DNA from: Candidatus Peregrinibacteria bacterium Greene1014_49 | Lineage (GTDB): Bacteria; Patescibacteriota; Gracilibacteria; Peribacterales; Peribacteraceae | Assembly: GCA_007376635.1 (NCBI GenBank) | Contig: VMGQ01000001.1 | Span: 1-32,095 of the forward strand | Direction of reading: 5' to 3' | DNA: 32,095 nucleotides | Position numbers and translations under genes: made by a program | Notes under the pieces: generated by a model | The model's input: only the letters and a program-made list of their open reading frames with translations | What the model was told of the DNA's origin: nothing | Database searches by the model: none | In this document: positions 23,201-30,525 of the stretch, piece after piece | How positions within the stretch are numbered: position 1 is the stretch's first letter | How the letters are laid out: each line of letters begins with the position of its first letter

Positions 23201-24631
23201 TCATGCCCTCACCACCTTCTTCGGGAAAGCCAAGCAGAATGCAAGCGTAACTCCCACAACAAACAACGTGCTTCCCACAATCCAAACGGGATTATCGATC
23301 AAGTTGCTGTAGACAAAGAGCGGGATGCCGACGAAGAAGGCGACGAGTACTCCCCAGAAGACTCCTCGTTCGTCCAGGCGATCCCAATACAAACTCAAAA
23401 CCGTAGGAACCATAACGCACGCTGCAATCGTGTTGAACACCCACCACAATTGCTGCAAACCGAAATTCGGAACATAGACCGCTGCCAGGGAGACCAGCAA
23501 TCCGATGACGGTCATCGCCACCATGGATCGACGGGCGGATTTCACGGCAGCGGCATCATCTTTCGGATGTACAACATCGGTGACCCACAGGGAACTTGCA
23601 GCGGATAAGCCTGCATCCAATGCGGAAGACAATCCTGCAAGGAGCATCACGACGAACAAGGACACCGCCCAAAACGGAAGCAGAGAAGCGACGGTTTGCA
23701 CTCCGATCATCGAGGGATCAACTCCTTCCGGCAACGTGATCCCAAGCGCAGGATTTGCTCCCAAAAATCCGAGCGTAGAGAGCCCGATAGGTACGAGACC
23801 GAAAAGAACGGACCCGAAGATAAATGCCCGCACCACCTGACCATCCTGAATAGCGAAGGCACGCTGCCAGTTGGACTGATCGGAAATAGAACCTGCAATG
23901 AGACCAATGGAAGTAACAATCCCGAAGGAGAACGCCACTCCGGGATCAAGCATGCTTTGAATATTTTGCACGCCATGAAAACCCGCACTCACCGCACTCG
24001 CGCCGCCTGCCGCATGCCACGCCAAAGGCAGAATGATGAGACCGACAACATAGATCAGACCGAGCTGCACGAAATCCGTAACGATAGAAGCCTGGAAACC
24101 GGAAATTGAAGTGTAGATAAGAACAATCAGAGCCAGAATCGGCATGATCGTGGTCAGCGGAATGCCCGTTAGCAGAGAAAGCAAACTGCCTCCGGCAAAT
24201 AATTGAACGACAACCGCCATCAACTGATAAAAGATGTAGGGAAAAAGAAATATTTTATGCACTCTGTCGCTTTGCAGGCGATAACGAATGAATTGCGTGA
24301 ATGTATATCCTTCGGGGAAGCGTGCCCGGATCTTGGGGGCAAAAACCGCGAAGATCAGCAGAGCAAGAATATTCGGCAATGTGAACCAAAAGATGCCTGC
24401 CAAACCTTTTTGATACGCAACCTGAACGGAAACGAAAAGTGCAGGCGCCCAGATCCAGGAAGACGCGATGCTGAATCCACCGAGCACCCAGCCGACCTTT
24501 CTATTTGCGAGAAGAAAACCTTCTTTGGTTTGCCATCCGCTCCTTCGTGCAAAGAAGTAGGTAAAAAGCGTAATGACGATGGCAAAACCGAACAGAAACC
24601 AATAGCCGATGGCAGGAGAAACGAAATTCAT
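23201..24631 (-). CDS. Sodium:solute symporter family (SSF) transporter
   Basis: The product has 476 residues with about 13 hydrophobic membrane spans, the normal SSF (PutP/PanF/DUR3) length and layout. Family features are the start YWFLFGFAIVITLFTYFFAR, the GGFSIASSWIWAPALFVS segment in the first repeat, and GLIAGSISDQSNWQRAFA in the middle, close to the SSF signature around the Na+ site. SSALDAGLSAASSLWVTD corresponds to the conserved SxxD(A/S)xL...AS region. It should import a small solute with Na+ at the cytoplasmic membrane; the substrate cannot be told from sequence. It is divergent from TrmB 5 and convergent with TrmB 4. TTGACA (24665-24660) is the likely -35 element. Confidence 0.88.
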   Translation of the reverse strand: MNFVSPAIGYWFLFGFAIVITLFTYFFARRSGWQTKEGFLLANRKVGWVLGGFSIASSWIWAPALFVSVQVAYQKGLAGIFWFTLPNILALLIFAVFAPKIRARFPEGYTFTQFIRYRLQSDRVHKIFLFPYIFYQLMAVVVQLFAGGSLLSLLTGIPLTTIMPILALIVLIYTSISGFQASIVTDFVQLGLIYVVGLIILPLAWHAAGGASAVSAGFHGVQNIQSMLDPGVAFSFGIVTSIGLIAGSISDQSNWQRAFAIQDGQVVRAFIFGSVLFGLVPIGLSTLGFLGANPALGITLPEGVDPSMIGVQTVASLLPFWAVSLFVVMLLAGLSSALDAGLSAASSLWVTDVVHPKDDAAAVKSARRSMVAMTVIGLLVSLAAVYVPNFGLQQLWWVFNTIAACVMVPTVLSLYWDRLDERGVFWGVLVAFFVGIPLFVYSNLIDNPVWIVGSTLFVVGVTLAFCLAFPKKVVRA

Positions 24632-24659
24632 AATATCTAAATGAAATAAATATTTAATG

Positions 24660-24665
24660 TGTCAA
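24660..24665 (-). promoter_or_regulatory. -35 box of the symporter gene
   Basis: A perfect minus-strand TTGACA lies 28 nt before the ATG at 24631. The expected -10 position holds only AT-rich sequence (ATTTAGATATT), so the exact -10 element is uncertain. Confidence 0.4.
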
Positions 24666-24729
24666 TGTTAGGCACCACATATTGAGTGGCAAATATCACC
24701 AAAGGGTGTTCATCATCACCACAACGTGA

Positions 24730-24735
24730 TATACT
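24730..24735 (+). promoter_or_regulatory. -10 box of TrmB 5, decides its start codon
   Basis: TATACT ends 1 nt before ATG 24737 and 7 nt before ATG 24743. A -10 box cannot lie that close to a translated start, so 24743 is preferred, probably on a leaderless mRNA. Confidence 0.55.
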
Positions 24736-24742
24736 GATGTCT

Positions 24743-25522
24743 ATGATCCATGCAGACCTCTTTCAAACGCTCGGGCTTTCTCCAAATGAATCGCGAATTT
24801 ATGAAGCTCTCCTCACATTCGGAGGTTCGGGTGTATCCACCATTGCCCTGCGTTCCGGTGTGCACCGCCGCAATGCCTACGACGCAATACACCGTCTTAT
24901 TGAAAAAGGACTTGTTTCAGAAGTATTCAGTCAGGGAGAAACGATTTACGAGGCAGTGGAACCCGGAAAGCTGATGGAATTTGTAAAAGAGAAGGAACGT
25001 CTGCTGGATGCAGCGTTGCCGGGGCTTTTCTCCACCTATCGTTCCCAGCGCGCGGTCCAACGCGCGTACATTTATAAGGGGGTGGAAGGCATGAAGAATT
25101 TCCTCCGTGAGGCTCTCAAAGTCGGTGAAGACATGTATGAATTTGGCGCAAAAGGCGCGTGGTTCGACCCGCGACTCGACACGTTTCTCCGATGGTTCCT
25201 CGTGGAAGCGAAGAAAAAGAAAATGACCTTTCATCATATCTTCGACTGGGAGGTGCAAGAAAAAGTCCCGCATGTTCCTGAAATTGTGGGAAAGCCCTAC
25301 AAATTCGCACCGAAGGCATATACATCGGAATCCGCCATCGAAGTCTTCGGCGACCATGTGGTCACGTTTAGTGGTCTGGGATTTGGGAAGGTGGAAGATG
25401 ACCTGACGATTTTCGTGATGGTGAGCCCGAGACTCGCCGAAAGCTACCGCATCTGGTGGCAGATGATGTGGGATTTGCTCCCGGAACCCGGAAAACAGAA
25501 GACTCCCCGGAAGAAGAAATGA
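24743..25522 (+). CDS. TrmB-family transcriptional regulator 5
   Basis: The product has 259 residues from ATG 24743 (MIHADLFQTLGLSPNESRIY). The ORF-track start at 24686 runs through the promoter. It shares long blocks with TrmB 4: GGSGVSTIALRSGVHRRNAY, EVFSQGETIYEAVEPGKLMEF, FGAKGAWFDPRLDTFLRWFL, and a C-terminal EPGKQKTPRKKK basic tail that TrmB 4 has only in short form. It is divergent from the SSF symporter, whose promoter lies in the shared 111-bp gap, so transporter control is its likeliest job. Its 3' end is 4 bp from the convergent stop of Cys-rich gene H. Confidence 0.88.
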   Translation: MIHADLFQTLGLSPNESRIYEALLTFGGSGVSTIALRSGVHRRNAYDAIHRLIEKGLVSEVFSQGETIYEAVEPGKLMEFVKEKERLLDAALPGLFSTYRSQRAVQRAYIYKGVEGMKNFLREALKVGEDMYEFGAKGAWFDPRLDTFLRWFLVEAKKKKMTFHHIFDWEVQEKVPHVPEIVGKPYKFAPKAYTSESAIEVFGDHVVTFSGLGFGKVEDDLTIFVMVSPRLAESYRIWWQMMWDLLPEPGKQKTPRKKK

Positions 25523-25526
25523 GGTT

Positions 25527-27179
25527 TTAGTATACGGTCTTCAAATAACACTCCTCGCAGTACACAATCTCGGGTCGCTCCGGATTGTAGGTCGTCTCCA
25601 TCCCCTTCCCGCACTTGCTGCACTCCCTGCTCCAAAGCTTACGGGGATTGCGGAGTGCATTGCGGTCTTTGTGACGTTGGTCGGGGCAGATTTTTGGAAG
25701 CGGCAATCCCATGGCGCGGTAGAATTTCAATTCTTGTGGGATGATCTTGTACGGTCTTCCTGTAACCGAACATCGGAGAATTCGGTTCGTGATTTCATCG
25801 GGAACATCGCGGATATCATGGGAAAGCTCCTGGTCGGGACCCAGACACTGATGTGCATCGCGTTCGGTATGCCACTTCCACCCCCGGGAGAGCACTTGCT
25901 TCTCCGTGCTTGGGAAATATTCGTTAGCCAGCGTTTCGTTGTATCCGAAGAGCGAAAGTGTAACGGGGAAAAATTCCCCCCATTGGCTATTTTTTTGCAT
26001 AGATTCGATGATTTTTGGCACCAGTGTCTCGTATTCCTCCTTCGTGAACTGCTTATTCAGGATGCAGTACTTCATGTGCTTCAATCCCGTACACAGGAAG
26101 CAGTGCTCACAATGGAAGCAGAGGCTGCAGTAGAGCAAATGCTTGTTGAACCAGCAGATGTCATTGAAGACATGCATGTAATTGGACTCGCTTCCGACCG
26201 CTTCGTACACGAGCTCGGAGTTATCGTCATTCGTGACGTCGTATGCGTCGCGCATGAACGTAGCGTTGGCAACAAATGCGCAATCCTCCACATTCATCAC
26301 CTCAAAACAGCAACGGGCATTTTTGGAGTGCTGGATGGCATTCCCTGTACACGCGACGGCATTCACGCTGTCCATGGATTTTCTGGGAAGTGACTGCAGG
26401 TGTTTTTCAAAGGACGTACGCAAAGCAGGGATGTCCCGCAGAAGTTTGGGGGCTTCCTCTTTGTATTCCACTTCCGTCCTCTGAACGTTGCCGATGCAGT
26501 AGGAAGCATTGCGGAGCCCAAAGCATCCGATGCAATGGTGGCATCCCTTCAGATCGTACCCCACATGGCAGTCATTGTTGTTCGTACAGCTGCGAAGATA
26601 CGTGCATGTATGGCAATGATCCGAATCCATGACTTCGTAGCACAATTCCGCATCATTCAAACTCGCACAGTCACAGACATTCCTGCATTTCCATGAGCGG
26701 TTGGTGTAGTACGAGTCTTCACACTCGGCACTGGTGAAGAGTAGATAGGAATTCCTGTTGTGCAAGGAAAAGTTGCAATACTCACTGTTCTCGTGCTCCT
26801 TGTTGATAAGGCTGATGCGAGGAACAACATGAAGAAGCTCCTGGAATTGGTCAAAGAACGAACGATCCCATGCAATTGGTCGCCCGTACGAAAGCGGATC
26901 CCACGCGTCTCCCCACCACGCACTCTGCTCATATACGGGATGAATGCTTTCAGGCCTGTACATCGTCACGATCTGCTTCCCGGTCAGATCACATTTCCGA
27001 TGGTACAAGTGGCGTTCATTGCGCCATGCCAATCGCCGTTGCTGCCGGCAATCCGGGCAAAGTTTCGGCGGCGGGATGTTATAGCGCTTACCGGCAAACA
27101 CCGGCGACACTTTTGTATAGAACGCGAGGTCGTCTTTGGTGATCTCAAATTCCGCCGAGCATTGTTTGCACACCTCCAT
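25527..27179 (-). CDS. Cys-rich double zinc-ribbon protein, paralog H, last gene of the K-J-I-H operon
   Basis: The product has 550 residues. ATG 27179 (MEVCKQC) overlaps the TAA of gene I by one base (TAATG). The ORF-track start lies inside gene I. The N-terminal module has CKQC, CPDC and CDLTGK with a lone Cys. The C-terminal module has CSVTGR, CPDQR (one Cys of the old pair kept), CSKC and CEEC. Array 1 has fewer close Cys pairs than usual and is capped by CIGCFGLRNASYCIGNVQ; array 2 is capped by CFLCTGLKHMKYCILNKQF. Very similar to I at both ends, hence probably a recent duplicate. Confidence 0.87.
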   Translation of the reverse strand: MEVCKQCSAEFEITKDDLAFYTKVSPVFAGKRYNIPPPKLCPDCRQQRRLAWRNERHLYHRKCDLTGKQIVTMYRPESIHPVYEQSAWWGDAWDPLSYGRPIAWDRSFFDQFQELLHVVPRISLINKEHENSEYCNFSLHNRNSYLLFTSAECEDSYYTNRSWKCRNVCDCASLNDAELCYEVMDSDHCHTCTYLRSCTNNNDCHVGYDLKGCHHCIGCFGLRNASYCIGNVQRTEVEYKEEAPKLLRDIPALRTSFEKHLQSLPRKSMDSVNAVACTGNAIQHSKNARCCFEVMNVEDCAFVANATFMRDAYDVTNDDNSELVYEAVGSESNYMHVFNDICWFNKHLLYCSLCFHCEHCFLCTGLKHMKYCILNKQFTKEEYETLVPKIIESMQKNSQWGEFFPVTLSLFGYNETLANEYFPSTEKQVLSRGWKWHTERDAHQCLGPDQELSHDIRDVPDEITNRILRCSVTGRPYKIIPQELKFYRAMGLPLPKICPDQRHKDRNALRNPRKLWSRECSKCGKGMETTYNPERPEIVYCEECYLKTVY

Positions 27180-28852
27180 TAATAAATGGTGGAAAGATAA
27201 CACTCTTCACAGTACACAATCTCCGGTCTCTTCGGACTATACGTCGTCTCGATCCCATTCCCGCACTTGCTGCACTTCCTGCTCCAGAGCTTGCGGAGGT
27301 TTCGTAGCGCCAAACGTTCTGTATGCCGCTGATCGGGACATTGTCTGGGAATGGGTAAGCCCATCAGGCGATAGAACTTGAGCTCCTGCGGGATAATCTT
27401 GAAGGGTTTTCCGGTGACACTGCAGGTGAGGATCTGTTCGCAGATGTCATCGGAGACGCCGTCGATGGTCGCGGGGACGGCAAACGCCGGACCCATGTAT
27501 GCATCCTTCTTTTCTTGGGTCTCATACCACTTCCAGCCGTTGTTGAGAGCGATATCGCGCGTGATGGGGTAGTACTCCTGCGCAAGCGTCTCGTTGTAAC
27601 CCATGGTGGAAAGTTGCGGATGCGGATACTCGCCCCACTCGCCAGTCTTGCGCATGTGTTCGATGATTTTGGGGACAAGCTCTTCGTATTCCTCTTTCGT
27701 ATACTGCTTATTGAGGATGCAATACTGCTTGCGCTTCATGCTGCTGCAGCCAAACACATTGGAACAGTGATGACACTCGCGGATGTAGTAGGCATCGTTG
27801 CCGTACCACAAGAGAAATGTCCCCATGGAACGCTCTGAACCGACGGTGGAGCAGACGTTGTAACAGAACCGTACTCCGTGCGGCGCGGTGTAGTTGGCAT
27901 CGCGACTGGAAAATCCCTTCGGAGTATTGGTGACGTACATGCAGTCCTCACAACCGGAGACGTCATAGCAGCTGCGGCAGTGTTTGGAGTTGAACACCAT
28001 ATCGCCGCTGGAGTCTTCCGAGGCAAACACGTACGCAGCCCGGTGCGGCAATCCAAGTTTCAGTGACGCCAGTCGCTTTTTGAGCAGATCGATTTTCTCC
28101 GCAGTGAGAGGAAGGAGCTCTTTCATGCGCTTTTCGTATTCCGCCTTACCGATGCGCTCGTTCAGGAAACAATACTCCTGGTTTTTGAGTCCGAAACACA
28201 GGCAGCAGTTCTTGCACCCCTGACAGTCCTCGATCATCAGGCAATCGCTGCAGTTGTGGCTGTAGAGCGTGAAATGACACTGGTAACACTCCTGCGAAGC
28301 GACGCATCCGTAGCACCAGCGGCAGGAGTAGAGCGAAAGTCCGTCGACGATGTTCTGGCAGCTGATGACGAAGCGCCCATAGAGAGAGTCTTCAATATCG
28401 GTCGCCCCCGCAATGAGATAGGTGTTGCGGGCGTTAAGCGAGTGGTTGGTGTAGTAACTGTTTTCCGCGTTCGTCGTGAAGAGCGACATGTGCGGGACTT
28501 CTTTATTGAGCACTTCAAATTGCTCAGTGAAAGTCTTGCTGAAATCAAATGGTCGTCCGTAGCTGCATTCATCCCATTTGTCGCTCCACCATTCATCCTG
28601 ATCATAGACGACGTACGGCTTGTCTGGTGCATACATCGATACGATCTGCTTTCCAGAGAGATCGGATTTACGATGGTAGAGCGTGAGATCGTTGCGAAAC
28701 AGAAGCCTCCTCTGGCACCTACAATCAGGGCACATTTGTGGCGCCGGAATGTCGTAACGCTTTCCTGAAAACGTCGGAGAGACGCTCTCATAAAACTGCA
28801 GATCATCTTTCGTGATCTCAAACGCTGCCGCACACTGTTTACAGGTAGGCAT
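27179..28852 (-). CDS. Cys-rich double zinc-ribbon protein, paralog I
   Basis: The product has 557 residues from ATG 28852 (MPTCKQC), sharing one base with the TGA of gene J (TGATG). The N-terminal module has CKQC and CPDC. The third pair is completely lost: HRKSDLSGK has Ser where most paralogs keep one Cys. The C-terminal module has CSVTGK, CPDQR, CSKC and CEEC. Array 1 has CQGCKNCCLCFGLKNQEYCFLNE as its end; array 2 ends CSNVFGCSSMKRKQYCILNKQY, where CxxC before FGC is replaced by CSNVFGC. It ends LSTIY, whereas H ends LKTVY. Confidence 0.87.
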   Translation of the reverse strand: MPTCKQCAAAFEITKDDLQFYESVSPTFSGKRYDIPAPQMCPDCRCQRRLLFRNDLTLYHRKSDLSGKQIVSMYAPDKPYVVYDQDEWWSDKWDECSYGRPFDFSKTFTEQFEVLNKEVPHMSLFTTNAENSYYTNHSLNARNTYLIAGATDIEDSLYGRFVISCQNIVDGLSLYSCRWCYGCVASQECYQCHFTLYSHNCSDCLMIEDCQGCKNCCLCFGLKNQEYCFLNERIGKAEYEKRMKELLPLTAEKIDLLKKRLASLKLGLPHRAAYVFASEDSSGDMVFNSKHCRSCYDVSGCEDCMYVTNTPKGFSSRDANYTAPHGVRFCYNVCSTVGSERSMGTFLLWYGNDAYYIRECHHCSNVFGCSSMKRKQYCILNKQYTKEEYEELVPKIIEHMRKTGEWGEYPHPQLSTMGYNETLAQEYYPITRDIALNNGWKWYETQEKKDAYMGPAFAVPATIDGVSDDICEQILTCSVTGKPFKIIPQELKFYRLMGLPIPRQCPDQRHTERLALRNLRKLWSRKCSKCGNGIETTYSPKRPEIVYCEECYLSTIY

Positions 28853-30525
28853 CAATAGACAGTGGAAAGATAGCACTCTTCACAATACACGGTTTCCGGG
28901 CGTTCGGGTGCGTAGGTAGTACGAATATCTTTCTTGCATTTGGCGCAGCTACGATCAAAGAGCTTGCGGGGATTGCGCTTCTGGAGACGATCCAGGTGCC
29001 GTTGATCAAAACACCTGCTCGGAATTGGGAGATTCATCCGTCGGTAAAATACGAGTTCCTGAGGAATGATCTTGTAGAGTTTTCCCGTGGCTTCGCACCG
29101 GAGAATTTTCTGGCACACATCATCGGCAACAGCATTAATTCGCTCTGGTACATCAATCACCGGTCCTAAGTACTGTTCTCCACTGGTTGTTGTTTCATTC
29201 TTCCATCGCCAACCACGAGCGAGAACTTCATTTTCGGAAAGCGGGAAATACATTGATGCGATTGTCTCGTTGTAACAGAAAGGCGAAAAGGTATGGGGAA
29301 AGAACTGACCCCAAATTCCCTCCTGCTGCATGGATTCTTTGATGAGAGAAAACATCTGCGCGTACTGCTCTTTTCCACATTGCTTGTTTAAAATGCAGTA
29401 TTGCTTGTTGTGAAGACCAACGCATCCAACACAATCTTGGCAGCTGTAACAGTTATCGCAGTAGGCAAGGTTGTTGGAAGTCGACATGCAGGTCTGACAA
29501 GAAACCAGCCCATAGCCGTACGATGTCAGACAGTTGTAGCAAAGCTCGGATGGTGCGGTGGAAAAGTTACAATCGGCACTGTGCTGAAATGAACCGAGCG
29601 TGGCACAGTGATAACAATCCTCACATTGCTTGAGATCGTACCCCTCGCAAATATTTTTTGAGTAGTAGAGATAGTCGCCGGTGACATTCTCGCATCCAAA
29701 TCCGTGATAGGACTTTACGATTTCCTTCCCAGTGAGAGTCGAAAGCCGCTGATGTGCCATGGCAATTGTCTGACGATTTCCCTGATCCAGTTCAGCAATT
29801 TTCTGCTGGTACTCCTCTCTACTATAGGGCTGATTGAAGATGTGGTACCGCTTGTTTTTTAAGCCCACGCATCCGAAACAGTCGCTACAAGCGCTGCAGT
29901 GCACCAGAAAAAGCGAGTTGGAACAATTGTCGCAGTCACGAGAGAAGAACACCGTGTTACATTCCACGCAATCGGTGCACTCGTAACAAAACTGACAACG
30001 GTAGCAATAGAGGCAGTCATAACAATCTTTAGAGCTCCACACGATATGACCGTAGGCGCAGTCCTCATTATCCACGCACCCGAACACAAGATAACAATTG
30101 CGGCTTCGAGAACTCATATTGCAGTAATCTGTATTTTCACACTGTGCATTGATGATGCTCATCCGGGGAACGGTGCGGTGCAAGATCTCGACCTGTTGCA
30201 GAAACGGAACCGACGCATTTCTGTCCATGCCAAAACTCAAAGCATCCCATTTATCACTCCACCACTCATGCATCTCGTACACAGGAAACGGTGCATCGAT
30301 GTCATACATGGAAATCATTTTCTTCCCCGAAAGATCACATGTGCGATGATAGAGATGGAAAAAATTGCGGAACATCAGTCGTCGTTGTCTCCGACAACTG
30401 GGACAATCGACAGGTTCCTGCACATCCATTGTTTTATAGAGCTCTCGTTCCGATTGTGTCATACGATATATATCACCACAGTTGAGACAAGTATTGCCTT
30501 TGGTGAGCGGGGTCAAACTATTCAT
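28852..30525 (-). CDS. Cys-rich double zinc-ribbon protein, paralog J
   Basis: The product has 557 residues from ATG 30525 (MNSLTPLTKGNTCLNC), one base overlapping the TAA of gene K. The N-terminus is longer than in the other members and the first finger differs: CLNC is followed by YRMTQSERELYKTMDVQEPV and then CPSC, without the usual FxIT..D segment. The C-terminal module reads CEATGK, CFDQR, CAKC, CEEC. Both array caps are standard (CFGCVGLKNKRYHIFNQ and CVGCVGLHNKQYCILNKQ). Array 2 contains CQTCMS and CDNCYSCQDC. Second known gene of the operon; further genes may lie beyond the window. Confidence 0.87.
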   Translation of the reverse strand: MNSLTPLTKGNTCLNCGDIYRMTQSERELYKTMDVQEPVDCPSCRRQRRLMFRNFFHLYHRTCDLSGKKMISMYDIDAPFPVYEMHEWWSDKWDALSFGMDRNASVPFLQQVEILHRTVPRMSIINAQCENTDYCNMSSRSRNCYLVFGCVDNEDCAYGHIVWSSKDCYDCLYCYRCQFCYECTDCVECNTVFFSRDCDNCSNSLFLVHCSACSDCFGCVGLKNKRYHIFNQPYSREEYQQKIAELDQGNRQTIAMAHQRLSTLTGKEIVKSYHGFGCENVTGDYLYYSKNICEGYDLKQCEDCYHCATLGSFQHSADCNFSTAPSELCYNCLTSYGYGLVSCQTCMSTSNNLAYCDNCYSCQDCVGCVGLHNKQYCILNKQCGKEQYAQMFSLIKESMQQEGIWGQFFPHTFSPFCYNETIASMYFPLSENEVLARGWRWKNETTTSGEQYLGPVIDVPERINAVADDVCQKILRCEATGKLYKIIPQELVFYRRMNLPIPSRCFDQRHLDRLQKRNPRKLFDRSCAKCKKDIRTTYAPERPETVYCEECYLSTVY

